Assembly (NCBI RefSeq): GCF_014839805.1
Contig: NC_051134.1
Location: 6,665,170-6,729,169, forward strand
Direction: 5' to 3'
Source: Manduca sexta
Lineage: Eukaryota; Arthropoda; Insecta; Lepidoptera; Sphingidae
DNA length: 64,000 nucleotides
Below the pieces are notes generated by a model. That model searched no databases. It was not told where the DNA came from and saw nothing but the letters and a program-made list of their open reading frames with translations. This document shows positions 34,965 through 45,710 of the stretch, piece by piece. Both the position numbers and the translations under genes were made by a program. Every line of letters starts with the position of its first letter. Position 1 is the stretch's first letter.

Positions 34965-36417
34965 ATGGTGGTACTTGAAGACGGTGGAATGATGACCTCT
35001 AATCCCAATCAGTATCTGCAGCCCGATTATTTATCGCCGCTTCCGTCCTCTGTAAGTATACTTTTGTAACTTTGAAAAAATTTAAATTAATTTTTATTTT
35101 GACAAAAAAAATATTTTCTTCTTCAAATATATTAAATATTTTTTTCTTTTGTTACAGTTGGACTCCAAGAAAAGCCCGCTTGCGCTATTAGCGCAAACAT
35201 GCAGCCAGATCGGCGTGGACACATCTCCGGCCAAGCCGCTGCTGCCTCCTATCGACAAGAAAAAAGTGAATAGTGTTAATAGTGACGTTATCAGTCGTTC
35301 CTCGCCCAACTCCAGCAAGCAGGACAAACCGCGCTCCACGCCCGACAACAAACACCTCGCGTTCAAACCGTACGAGACAAATGTTGTGACCAAAAAACCT
35401 GAGGAGACCCGTCCTTCCTCCAAAGCCAGCATAGATAGTTCAGAAGACAAAAAATCCGGAAAAAGCACGCCCGGACGCAAATCCACGCCGCCGACGGCAG
35501 AAAATGGCAAAAGCAGTCCCTCGAATGAGGCAAAGTCTTCACCCGCCGGCTCCTCGGGAACCAGCCCTATCATCCGCTCAGGATTAGAAGTTTTGGGACA
35601 CGGCAAGGACCATCTTGCCGCGTTCAAGAATTTACCCGGATTGCCTGGATTTAACCCGCTTGCGGGACTTTGCTGTCCGCCGGGAATGGAGCAACACGCT
35701 AACCCGGCTTTCAGACCACCTTACGCCGGCGCTCCGTTCAGTGCTCATCACGCTGCGATGCTAGCCGCCGCCGCTGCGTTTCCCGGATCTTCACCAAATC
35801 CCTACCTCGGATATGCGCGAGTAAAAACACCCGCCGGCGGCGAAACTGTAGTGCCAGTGTGCAAAGACCCCTACTGCACTGGATGCCAATTCTCAGTGAA
35901 CAACCATCATCTGCTAATGAGCAACGGGTCGTGCCCGGCGGGTTGCACTCAGTGTGAACATCAAAAATACAACTTAGCGATGGCAATGGCCCTGTCGCAG
36001 CAAGGCGCCGCCGCCGGCGGTCTGCCGTACCCCCAGCTGAGCCGCCCCTACGTGTGCAACTGGATTGTTGGGGAATCTTACTGTGGCAAGAGATTTGGTA
36101 ATTCTGAGGAGTTGTTACAACACTTGAGGAGTCACACGACGGATGGATCGACTCCGTCCTCAGCGGCGTCCACGCCGTCGCCTTCGCTGTTGAACCCGTT
36201 GAACCCCCTGTTCACGACGGCCGGTCTCCGCAGCGCGTACCCGACGGCCCCTCTCAGCCCGCTGTCGGCGAGTCGGTACCACCCGTACTCGAAGGCTGGT
36301 CTCCCGGCGAGCCTGGGCGCGTCTCCGTATGGCGCCTTCAACCCCGCACTGGGCCCCTTCTACTCCCCGTACGCCATGTACGGGCAGCGACTCGGCGCGG
36401 CGGCTGTTCACCAATAA
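34965..36417 (+). CDS. noc: NET-family zinc-finger transcriptional repressor, no ocelli / elbow type
   Basis: Two exons, 34,965-35,051 (29 codons) and 35,158-36,417, give 448 residues. Motifs in order: an N-terminal block starting MVVLED; the family signature SPLALLAQTCSQIG at about 35-48; FKPY at about 98-101, the type of motif known to recruit Groucho; a Ser/Thr/Pro/Lys-rich linker to about 166; the buttonhead-box-like VCKDPYCTGCQ at about 263-273 with more Cys at 288, 292 and 295; and one atypical C2H2 finger, C329-x8-C338-x12-H351-x3-H355, followed by a Pro/Ser/Tyr-rich tail. This order is diagnostic of Noc/Elbow/Tlp-1/ZNF703-503 proteins, nuclear corepressors acting in eye, ocellus, trachea and appendage patterning in Drosophila. 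The N terminus fits Noc better than Elbow B as I remember them; the paralogue is not in the window. The start is supported by an in-frame stop at 34,950. Confidence 0.9.
35052..35157 (+). other. noc: noc intron 1 (106 bp, phase 0)
   Basis: Donor GTAAGT at 35,052 and acceptor TTACAG ending at 35,157 after a T-rich tract. The exon frames join without a partial codon, and the intron contains an in-frame TAA six codons in, so it must be removed. The junction separates the N-terminal block from the SPLALLAQTCSQIG motif. Confidence 0.88.
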
Positions 36418-36902
36418 AATTAGTGAAGTGATAAATCAGGACTGATCGGACTGTTTTGTTATTGTCCAATTTTCTTCTGTGATATTGATAGACTCTAACT
36501 GTAAGGCGTGACGCGCCATGACAAATTTAGTGATTAGTGCAATTTGAAATAGTTATTTATGTAAGTGGACGATAGGACTTAGCTTTTGGAGTGCGCCAGA
36601 GCTCGAGGATTGTACAGCCAAATGATTTGTGTAAATAATCTCTATGTTTAATATTAAATGAATTATTTCAAATATAATATCTACATACCAATCATGAATA
36701 TTTTGTTTTTCTCACACAAACATCTTATATTTAGAAACGCTATAAAACACTTTTAGTAGTCAACAAATTCACTCATTTTATTTTCAAAAAGTGTCTGTAG
36801 AAAGTGAATCATAAATACAAAGATCAAATAACGTTATAAATAAAATAACCAATCAACGTCAGTGTAAAATACAGCTTTCGAACTCACGTCCGTGGCAATA
36901 AA
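36413..36902 (+). terminator. noc: noc 3' end with candidate poly(A) signals
   Basis: AATAAA at 36,413-36,418 overlaps the TAA stop codon (36,415-36,417). Further AATAAA hexamers lie at 36,839-36,844 and 36,897-36,902. The true 3' UTR length cannot be chosen from sequence alone; the downstream signals would give a 3' UTR of roughly 0.45-0.5 kb. Confidence 0.45.
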
Positions 36903-37330
36903 CCGCGGCCGGATGATTGATTAATATACCGTCCAACACATTAGGGCCGTCAATCAACAACGAGAAAATGTTACAACCATAAAACAACACTGAAATCACG
37001 CGAATGTAAACTCAAACCACCCACTGGCGTAAAAAAAACTACTAACAAAATAATTTATTACATTCAAAAAGAATAAAACGAAGGCCTAACGTTGAGCATC
37101 ATTAATAACAAAACCGTGAACTGTCAGCTTTGTTAATGTCAAGTTTTAAATGCTATTTTGATTAGGCCCATGTCATGTCGAAACTCGACTGTCAAAAGCA
37201 TAATTGGTGACACGAATAGACAGGTGGCACCGAGGCAGACGCGGCGGGTGACAACCATTGTTCCGAAAAACGAACAGAGAATATTTACTAGATTTCTATT
37301 TGACGGCTCAAAAGCCATTTAATCCTTTTT
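36870..37330. promoter_or_regulatory. CpG-containing block downstream of noc, candidate enhancer
   Basis: Unique, mixed-composition sequence with GGATGATTGATTAATAT near 36,911 and GTCAATCAACAACG near 36,950; TGATTGAT and TGATTAAT resemble Exd/Hox composite sites. It is followed by GGCACCGAGGCAGACGCGG near 37,226. Function is inferred only. Confidence 0.25.
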
Positions 37331-39102
37331 AAATGCTAATGTCGACTTTCTTGCACATTTTATATTAATAACCGAATGTTCACATTGAATATATTATAAC
37401 TAATAGCATAATTATGTTTTATTTATTCAATATCGTGGGCGAACTTAATCCTGTACACGCTCTGGTGGAGTTTCGTTTTTACGAGCGTGGATTCTTGACA
37501 TCTCATTTAGATTAATCCCCTTTACTTTGTCACCTACTTAACATTCTGAGAGACATTAGACATTTGTTTTAGAGTTACGAGTTGAGATCTTTACACAGGC
37601 TGATTAACTGCCTTGTATTTTTAGTGTTTGTGATAATAAAATAAATTAGTATGTCTTTATAACAACGATAAACAAAACCTTCGAGCTTGTTCCTTATATT
37701 TAAATGTTTCATACATCCGCATATTTCTGAGTTAACTATAAATATTTACATTATTTGTGGAATAATTAGTGCGAATATTTGAAAAATGTAGGTTTTTATA
37801 TAATTATACTAAACCAACTACAGAAGTAACTCAGAATTTTTTAATAAAAATGCATGCGGCTTTGTTACCTTGAGACATGAGATGTTAAGTCTCATAATAC
37901 CCAGCAATTAGACTGTTTGCGGCGTCCTCTAAGGGGATCACGTCGTCGCGGAGTATTTGTCCGTAAGTTGTTATATAAAAGTTATAGTGGCTTTCAAATA
38001 CGACAACATTTTTGACAAATCTTAACTTCCGCATATGACTTCTAGCCTATATTTCTTATTGTTGACAAGGGGCTTTCCTAACTTAATGATATAGCTACCA
38101 TACTTACGTACAGAATTAAGGTTATCAGAGTTTTATCTATCCAGAGGCGCTAACTTAGGTCCAGATGAAAATCCCATAAATACAGATATGTAAATTCGTT
38201 AATGCATTCATGTGTCATAACAGAGTGGGTAGACATTAGAATTAGCTAATTCCAACTGTCAAATATCCATTTATCTCGAGCTCTGGTTAATAGATAACCG
38301 CGATAACAGTAATGGAATGGCATATAATGTTACATGATTGATAATGACATTTATATCCGTTCTAATTTAATAATAATAAATCATATGTATCTGCACAATG
38401 AATCGTTAAGATATTATTCGACTTTGACATAGTTTTTCGGCGTTCGTGTACTTGTTGCGTGTTGATACTACTAGCGCCATCTGTTAGTTGTGTTCGGCAC
38501 TACGCACCTACGACTTATTTTGTTTTATTATGCGGTTTTCTTCAATGGTAACCGAGTAACTATTTAAATGTCATTTAATTAAAATACTTTTTGATTATTT
38601 CTTTCTTGATAATAACTATGAATCAATACATTTTTCCTGAAGTAGTGAAGTCAGACATTTCCGTCTAAAAACCCTAAACGAAATTAATAATGTAATTCCG
38701 AGTAAAGGATTTTTTCTTATTAAAACAAATCCACATAATATTGACCGTTCTGTAAAATAGCTCCATTAATTGTTGTATTTCCAAGTATAGTACCATTAAT
38801 GAGGAAGGAAAAAACTTTAAAAACAAAATATTGACATTTCAAAATAATTTTAAATAGGTAAGTATTACATTTTTTATAATACTTTTATTAGAAATGATTA
38901 CATACTATTATTATTATTATTATTGCAAAAGATATAAATTGATGCAAACAAAATAATAAAAAAAATTAGATTTATTTTTACGTCATGATGGCTTCCATCA
39001 GTTAAAGGAGTGATTCATGAAGGTTTATGCGTATTAATTAATGTTTTTTACGACAAAAAAATATGTTTTATGTCTCTCCTCGTGTGAAGCCGAGCAAGGC
39101 GC
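37331..39102. other. Intergenic DNA with a family C fragment
   Basis: AT-rich. A minus-strand family C piece lies at 37,866-37,912 (CCTTGAGACATGAGATGTTA, AGTCTCATAATACCCAGCA). No gene seen; an ATT microsatellite sits at about 38,908-38,924. Confidence 0.45.
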
Positions 39103-39114
39103 TAGTCTTAACTT

Positions 39115-39243
39115 TAAAATAAAACTATTTTACGTATTTTATCGCGGTTTTTATATTTTAATTTTCTCTCAACGACGCGACGTTTCGAAGACTTCGCAGC
39201 TTTCGTGGTCCCCCCGTGAACACTTTAATGTCTAACATTCGCG
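39115..39243 (-). mobile_element. Family E insertion flanked by a 12-bp direct repeat
   Basis: TAGTCTTAACTT occurs at 39,103-39,114 and again at 39,244-39,255, bracketing 129 bp of family E: on the minus strand CGCGAATGTTAGACATT, TTCACGGGGGGACC, CTTCGAAACGTCG, GAGAGAAAATTAAAATATA, ACCGCGATAAAATAC and an A/T-rich end. The direct repeats are a target-site duplication, so this copy has defined ends and was retroposed. Confidence 0.65.
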
Positions 39244-39255
39244 TAGTCTTAACTT

Positions 39256-39425
39256 ACTAATATTATAAATGCGAAAGTTTGTGAAAATATTTACGCGACT
39301 GGACGTGTAGATGTTTGTTAGAAGTAAACGCAGAAACAGCTGAACGAATTTGAATGGAATTTGGCACACGGATAGCCCATATCCCGGATTAACATATAGG
39401 CCTTCAATCCCGATAATTTGTTCTC
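39256..39425 (+). repeat. Helitron-like 5' end fragment
   Basis: ACTAATATTATAAATGCGAA then AGTTTGTGAAAATATT, GCAGAAACAGCTGAACGAAT, TGGAATTTGGCACACGGATA, GCCCATATCCCGGATTAACA and CCCGATAATTTG. A more degraded relative is at 27.06 kb. No 3' terminus is found. Confidence 0.45.
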
Positions 39426-39889
39426 ATAAGAAGCAATGAGATTTTTTAATTATAATTCTTAAAGATGACGTTATCGTACAGTTGTTGCTATGAATCGCTA
39501 GTGTTTTAGAGACTTTAGCAATAAAGGCTTTCCATATGTATGAAGCCACTAATAAAAAGTGCCATCAATTCTCTAATATAGAAAATACACGTGAATAAAG
39601 CATGACCTTTCTCATTTAACTTGCTCTATAAAGGCATTAGCATAAACATACACAATTATATAGCAATTTATGGACAATAAAACGTAATGGCGTACGCAAT
39701 TAACGTGTTGAAATTTGACGTGACAAATATAAACATGAATGTCAGAGTAATAAATTATTGAGATTAAATAATTAATGAATATGTTTTGCAGTAATTAAGA
39801 CGTAGAAACTACGAAATCTTTGGATTATATTGAGTAATTGGGGACTGATAAATACAGGCTTAGATATTTATCTAAGTGGTAGTAGGAGG
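39426..39889. other. AT-rich intergenic DNA
   Basis: Nothing recognised. Confidence 0.45.
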
Positions 39890-40014
39890 TACAGTCAGCC
39901 ACAAAAATTGTTGAAAAATTTAAAACTTTAAATCGACTTAAAAACTTTTGTGTCAAGCATCAACATCGTTTATTCTTCACTAAAATAAATTTCCCAAACG
40001 TTACCTTACTTTAG
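39890..40014 (+). mobile_element. MITE, left half (partner of the 46.9-kb copy)
   Basis: Starts TACAGTCAGCCACAAAA, as does the complete element at 46,890, and continues with shared ACTTTTGTGTC and TTCTTCACTAAAA blocks. The right inverted repeat is missing. Confidence 0.55.
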
Positions 40015-40124
40015 GTAACGAAAAAAAATTGTTTATATAAACACACTGCAATTGTGTTCCGTTGTGTAGGACAATATAGTCATTGAAGGCAATATTCAGT
40101 TATCTATCTATCTAGACTCCGTAC

Positions 40125-40222
40125 CGATACTGAGTATAAAAATCTTATATCACTTTACCCTACCCAGGCATCGAACACGAGACCTCAACACTATAGTACC
40201 ATAATACAACAACGCCACCAAT
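40125..40222 (-). repeat. SINE family A head fragment
   Basis: Minus-strand copy: inverse of ACGGAGTC, AAGTGATATAAG, then CCCAGGCATCGAACACGAGA as inverse B-box and CGCCACCAATGC as the head end. The 3' half may extend upstream but is too diverged to place. Confidence 0.5.
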
Positions 40223-40431
40223 GCAATTAATCTAAATAAAATATTAACCTTGAGACATGCGTTCTTTCACCAAAACTATACAACCTCATAGCTGATAGAG
40301 ATTTATTTATTTATTTGTAATACGGTACACCAACAGCACTACATATTACATCAATCAATATAAAAAAATCAATAAGGTACAGTATCTGATATGTGTGCTA
40401 CTAATAGGCGAACACAGCATTTACCACTAAC
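40223..40431. other. AT-rich spacer
   Basis: Nothing recognised. Confidence 0.4.
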
Positions 40432-40445
40432 AACATATTGAATTA

Positions 40446-40738
40446 GATTGATTAGATTTCATTTGTTATGAAGACTGCCTCGGTGTCGTAGTTGTACTGC
40501 ATGCGCGGTACGACAGCGCTCTGAGGTCCTGGGTTCGAATCCCGGGTCGGGTAAAGTGATATTTGGGTTTTCCTGCTCAGTATCAGCCCGGAGTCTGGAA
40601 TTTGTGCCCGATATGGCGATAGGCTCGCTCCCTATCACATTGTGAGACGGAACACATTTGGCGAAAAGTGGGTGCCTTGGTTGCGCCTCTGCATACCCCT
40701 TCGGGGATAAATGCGTGATGTTGTGTGTATGTGTGTGT
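40446..40738 (+). mobile_element. tRNA-derived SINE family A, complete insertion with target-site duplication
   Basis: AACATATTGAATTA occurs at 40,432-40,445 and 40,739-40,752, a perfect 14-bp target-site duplication. The insert carries AAGACTGCCTCGGTGTCGTA, GCGCGGTACGACAGCGCTC, B-box GGGTTCGAATCCCGGGTCGG, AAAGTGATATTTGGGTTTTC, AGTCTGGAATTTGTGCCC, TTGCGCCTCTGCATACCCC, TTCGGGGATAAATGCGTGAT and a (TG)n tail. About 27 bp precede the usual head. This layout resembles SINEs described in butterflies (Metulj type, from memory). It is non-coding; the minus-strand 94-codon frame across it is incidental. Confidence 0.82.
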
Positions 40739-41111
40739 AACATATTGAATTAAAATCTAAAACATAATAATAGAAAGTAGAAAAGAAAATTATAAAGTAC
40801 AAAAAATATTATGAATCAATAAGTAACGATTGTATACTAAATAATTTGTCTCCCATGCCTCAATGCGTATTATATAATTCCTAATTTATTTGACAGAACA
40901 TCGACAACGACACTGTTTATTAACCCGTCAGTACCGGCGGGGGTACAAATGGCCCCTCTCGAGACCCGACGTGACGCCGTGATAGATGACAACGCTGTGT
41001 CTGTAATCCGTGCATTAAAATAACCAATTACGATTAGCATAAACATAAGGTGATGTGTATTAGCATATTAACGTAAAACTAGAGCTGTGATGTAGGTTTG
41101 CTTGCTATTAT

Positions 41112-41275
41112 ATAATAATAATAAGCCCTGTATACTACTGAGATGGTTTAGAGCTTAGTCCACCACGCTGGCCTAGTAAGGATTGGTAGACTTCACACAC
41201 CCTCAAAATTAGAGAACTTCTCAGGTATGCAGGTTTCCTCACTATGTTTATTTCACCGTTAATTGCTATTGTTTA
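41112..41275 (-). repeat. SINE family B, 3' fragment
   Basis: Minus-strand copy from ATAAGCCCTGTATACTAC through CTTAGTCCACCACGCTGGCC, TAGTAAGGATTGGTAGACTT, ACTTCTCAGGTATGCAGGTT and TCCTCACTATGTTTATTTC. Head missing. Confidence 0.68.
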
Positions 41276-43445
41276 TTACTTGACTTAAAGTTGAAAATGG
41301 TAGCCTTAGAAAGTTTAAAAAGGTGAAAATAAATGGTACGTTATCATAAAGCTGTAAAAATAACAAAAAAAATCTTTGCAAATAGACTATTATTGTTATA
41401 TTGTAATATAAAATGTCGAATGTTTTATATCTAAATGTTATAAATAGATTAAAATAAGTAAACGTACAAATATAAAACATCTGTATATTGTCATTCGTAA
41501 AATTTATTATAATAATTATCAAATAATACTAATATACCAATAAAATCTCCAACAAACTAGAATTACGAAAGTTTTAGCAAAATTAAACGTTTAAAAACTG
41601 AACACTCCATATTCACGTATGTGCATAAATTATGCATGCGGGTATTACGGACCCCGAGGTTAAATTAGAGGGTAGCGCCGAGCGGGTTATTGTCGAAATC
41701 CTTTTGCAATGATCACTTCATATGGTAATATCGACCTTTCTGTGGATTTGTTAGATTTGTATTGAATTGGGTTGCGTGACGTTATTGGGGTTTTGAGTAG
41801 TATTAATGTGTATATTGTATAGTAATACTGATTGTCAGTACTGTCGTATTGAGGACTTTCAGTATCGATAGTTATCAATATGTATAGTGACTGAGAATTT
41901 ATGTTAAAAAAAATGTAACCATTTATGGTAAATTGTATAAGATATAAATACAATTATGTTTATGTGCTTTCGTATATTTTGTTTCTTTTTTTATTAAGTA
42001 TTAATTGACATGTTTGCTATAAAGTAAACTTTCACGATCCTTTTCTTATGTCCATCCCATGTAGTCTGAAAGAGATTGCCTTGAGCGAAAGACCTCTGCT
42101 TTATCATTTTAAATACAGTTCCTTTTGGTGTATAAAGTATTGAACTAAATAAAAAATAATAAATACCTTTTTATTTCAAGTCCGATATACAAACATGAAA
42201 CTCAATAAAATAGTTAAAACATGCTAACATAAGATAGCAAAACAATACGTACGGAAAGTAATAATAGTTTATTTTTCAACCCCATATGAGTTGGAATAAA
42301 AGCAACAGCAAAGCCGCAGGCGAAAACACGCACACAAAATCCGAAATTGATATCGTTCAACCCTCAAAAGAGACGGGCCTTTGTGTCGGAACAGGATATT
42401 TGACAATACGTGAACGAATGAGTGAACGACAAAAGAATGAGTGAGTTAAATATGAAAGGATACTTTATTGTGACTGGTATACCGACATTAATGGCCTCGT
42501 TTTAGTATCTTTACGATCTTAATTCGTGTGAGAATTGGTCCCCGAGTTGTATGTTCGTAATTTGAATGAAAATAGAATTTATTTGAATAGTGTTATTTTG
42601 TGGATTTAAATAAATTTATGTTCTTTTTGTTGCAAGCGTGATAAGAATATTTAATTTATTTTTCAATATAACTTTGAGTTTATTTGACGGATTTAACAAT
42701 AAAAAATATAATTTATTAAGTAATTGATGTTGCACGAATGGGTTGCACGAAACTTGATATTAAGAAATAAAATGTTCACAATATTTTGAAGATTAATGCA
42801 CTAATCTACATGCAATTACGACCTGCAAGATTTGTGATAATATATTGTAGTTTTAACATCCATTTTAAATTTAGAAAATGTTATTTTCAATCACAAAATT
42901 CGTAGGCTACCTATTCTTATTATAGAAGATTCTAAACGGGCCAAATTATCAACTTTAAAAGTAAGTAATCTGTAGTACTTATATTGATTATAAACTAAAG
43001 TCATCAGTCTCACATACACCCAAAAATAAAACCGTATATTAATGTTCCAGCACAATCACTCCTTAGTTATAAGGCTTATTTTCTTGTAATACATTCATAC
43101 CGCCTGCCAACATATATTCCTCTATAGATTACCAAAATCTTGCAAACAAATTCACATATACTTTTCATACATATCAATCATACGTACAATGAACAAACAG
43201 CAACAGATGCTCCTTGTTTATATAGAGAGGGCTCATCGATCAAGCGGAGTGATTGAGTGCCGCTGTATCTTCAAGCCAATGATTGTGGACATTTGGGGTG
43301 GATGAGGTTTGTTATAGGAGTGTGGCTGCCAATTATTATTGGGGTTTTTGCTTATCAAATATGGAATTACCTACGTAGGTATTGATAAGTCGTGGTAAGC
43401 CCTGTCTCGGGGTAGTCCCGTTGTTTCAAGATGACTGTTGAACTA
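41276..43445. other. Intergenic DNA, no gene seen
   Basis: AT-rich. A CpG-containing unique patch lies at 42,290-42,440 (AGCCGCAGGCGAAAACACGC, GAGACGGGCCTTTGTGTCGG), a weak regulatory candidate. Open frames up to 88 codons are AT-driven. Confidence 0.4.
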
Positions 43446-43622
43446 TTTTTTTTTTATTGCTTTGAATGACGAGATAAGCTTGCCGTTTGCCTGATGGTAA
43501 GCAATACGACTGCCCATAAACAGAAGAAACGCTATCCAATACCTTGAATTACGAAGTATTGGTTGGTATTCCACTGCGCTCGCCATCCTGAGACATGAGA
43601 TGTTAAGTCTCATTATGTCCAG
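43446..43622 (-). repeat. Interspersed repeat family C, 3' portion
   Basis: Minus-strand copy beginning with its T-rich (inverse A) tail: TTATTGCTTTGAATGACGAG, AGCTTGCCGTTTGCCTGATG, GTAAGCAATACGACTGCCCA, TAAACAGAAG, CCTTGAATTACGAAGTATTG, GCGCTCGCCATCCTGAGACA. Well preserved relative to the 32.9-kb copy. Confidence 0.7.
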
Positions 43623-43709
43623 CAGTTAAGTGCTCATAAAGAGTTAGAGGAAGGTTCCTGAACTAGCACGAGGATTGATACCAAAACAACGATGGGCATT
43701 TATGGCCGA

Positions 43710-43875
43710 AACGATGATAGGACGAGTCTATCGCCATACCGGGTACAAATTCCAGACTCCGGGCTGATACTGAGCAGAAAATACCACCTATTTTGCCCGA
43801 CCCGGGATTCGAACCCAGGGCCTCTGAGCACTGCCGTACCGCGCATGCAGTAGAACTACGCCACCAAGGCAGTGC
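43710..43875 (-). repeat. SINE family A
   Basis: Minus-strand copy with inverse blocks ATCGCCATACCGGGTACAAA, TTCCAGACTCCGGGCTGATA, TTTTGCCCGACCCGGGATTC, GAACCCAGGGCCTCTGAGCA, CTGCCGTACCGCGCATGCAG and CGCCACCAAGGCAGTG. The 3' end is missing or diverged. Confidence 0.75.
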
Positions 43876-44163
43876 CAAATAAGAAAGGATATAAGTACAA
43901 TAATAACCTCTATATAAACAAATGTACCAAAAAGCGAAAGCGAGAAACCTAACGTCGGAAGTAATTACGCAACAAAAAATACAACCGTTGTTATTAATGA
44001 TATCTCTTGTATCAGCATCTGTAGACAACATTAATTGAAAACTTATCTCGTGTCGACAGAAAAAATGCTGGACGTAAACAGAATAGAACTACCTACTTAC
44101 TACCGTTATCAATGTCATAAATAATTATTTATTATTGCAGTATCTATTTAAAATTCTCTTTAA

Positions 44164-44335
44164 GCACTACCTTGGTGGTGTAGTTGTAATGCATACGCGG
44201 TACAGGTATTACAGCGCTGTGCTCCTGGGTTCGAATACCAGATCGGTCCAAAAATAATTATAATTGGGTATTTCCATCTTAAGAATTAATCAGTCACAGC
44301 TCGGATTCAGGAATTTGGCGTTATGATACCGTGAT
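44164..44335 (+). repeat. SINE family A
   Basis: GCACTACCTTGGTGGTGTAG, AATGCATACGCGGTACAG, CTGGGTTCGAATACCAGATC, TTGGGTATTTCCATC and GGATTCAGGAATTTGG blocks. It lies 0.3 kb after another family A copy in the opposite orientation and is followed by a family D copy. Confidence 0.62.
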
Positions 44336-44447
44336 TCGAATAACACGTAAAATCTTAAGTCGCCTGTGTTCACCGGTTCGGTAACGTCGCGTGCCATGCA
44401 AGGAACGTAGCGACATTGTAAAATATTGTAACCGACAATAGTTGATG

Positions 44448-44665
44448 GCCCTTACATAGATATTTCATATCCTCCATACACAAGGTTTTTAAACCCGCTA
44501 TAGTTGCACAAGTAAGTGTGTCACGTTTCGGGATCAGCCAGTGTATATCCGGTTACAGCAGGCCCTCATAATTGTGTCGACTGTCGAGGGGTAATCCTCG
44601 CTCATCAGTCGACATTCTATTGGACCTCCACTTACCATCTGATGTAGTGGGAGCATTTTGGCGTG
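44448..44665 (-). repeat. Dispersed stem-loop repeat family D, copy 3
   Basis: Minus-strand copy. Plus-strand order is inverse GGATATGAAATATC, CTTGTGTATGGAGG, AAACCCGC, GGATCAGCCAGTGTAT, GGCCCTCATAATTGTGTCGA, the stem at 44,575-44,583 and 44,606-44,614 with a 22-nt loop, ATTCTATTGGACCTCCACTT and ACCATCTGATGTAGTGGGAG. The stem bases are unchanged from the other two copies. Confidence 0.65.
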
Positions 44666-45589
44666 CATGTTTAAAAAAAACTTTCTCCACCACGCTGTAC
44701 TGAGCTCAAGTTGTTTACCGGCTATTATATTGGTCCCTCATAACCGACTAATGCTTCCTTCGACCAATTCCTTCTATTTAGCTCTTTCGTGTTTAGCTCG
44801 TTGCATCATCAATGGCATCACGGCTTTTGATAACCGATGCGTTAAGAAATGACTCAACGGAGATCCGCCAAGTACGCAGGATATATTATAGTGCACAAGT
44901 GTGTGCGCAATAAACAGGTGCACTCTCTGTTCCTTTACTCTCATAGTCCGGCGAGACGGAAATCCGACATGACCGGACAGGGATCAGGCGCAGGACCAGC
45001 GGCTTTACCTGCGTTAAAGAATATAAAAAACCCGCCAAAGTTTAAGTCTTGCCCCACAAAACAATTTCGCAATTAGCAGGCACTGTCACATGTCAAGTAA
45101 TTAAGTTTTGTGCAATAATATATAAGTAATTATTATTTCTTGAGGGACACGTAACCTATTGTAATGTCCATTGTTACAAGAAGCTATTATGTCTTTTTGT
45201 CTGTTTTGAACGAACACTTATTAAGGCTGTTTTTAATTAAATTAAAGAGTTGGCTGAAGTTTTGGATCTGTCCTTATTTGATGAATGATTTTTTACAGTC
45301 GACTTGCAAGGATAAAATTATTGACAATTTGTATATTGCATACAAATATAACATATTATGAATAAATGTAAATATGTTAAATAATGTATTAAAATGTGGT
45401 ATTATTTACATTATACAGTCATAAATATTTTACTTTAAAACAAAATGTTAGTGTTATTGTGTCCAATATTGTTAATATCTACAAAATCTTTCAGCGGAAC
45501 AATTCTTATATCGTGATTACATGAAAGAAAACACATTTATTTTTATAAATTTAGTTTAATTTAAAAATTTAAATATATATCGTATTGAC
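44666..45589. other. Intergenic DNA, no gene seen
   Basis: Open frames of 64 and 75 codons (44,658-45,076) have no recognisable product. The rest is AT-rich. Confidence 0.4.
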
Positions 45590-45710
45590 TTTTCAGACGA
45601 TCTACACCTCAGTTCACCTTGTAAAGATGCAGTATTCGAAACGTCAAGAGAAAATTAAAATAAAAAGCCGCGATAAAATCTAAAAACTAGTTTTATTTCA
45701 ATGAAAAGTC
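45590..45710 (+). repeat. Interspersed repeat family E
   Basis: Blocks CACCTCAGTTCACC, TTCGAAACGTCAAGAGAAAA, TTAAAATAAAAAGCCGCGAT, AAAATCTAAAAACTAGTTTT and ATTTCAATG, an A-rich 3' end. Same orientation as the 31.8-kb copy but without the GGTCACGGGG palindrome. Confidence 0.55.

Noticed and set aside
35094..35627. 177-codon open frame antisense to noc exon 2
   Set aside because: It overlaps the noc coding exon on the opposite strand, starts and ends in the intron or exon without its own motifs, and is explained by the GC-rich codon bias of the exon.
36132..36414. Minus-strand frames across the 3' part of noc
   Set aside because: Shadows of the noc reading frame.
40459..40743. 94-codon minus frame
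   Set aside because: It is the antisense of a tRNA-derived SINE bounded by a target-site duplication.
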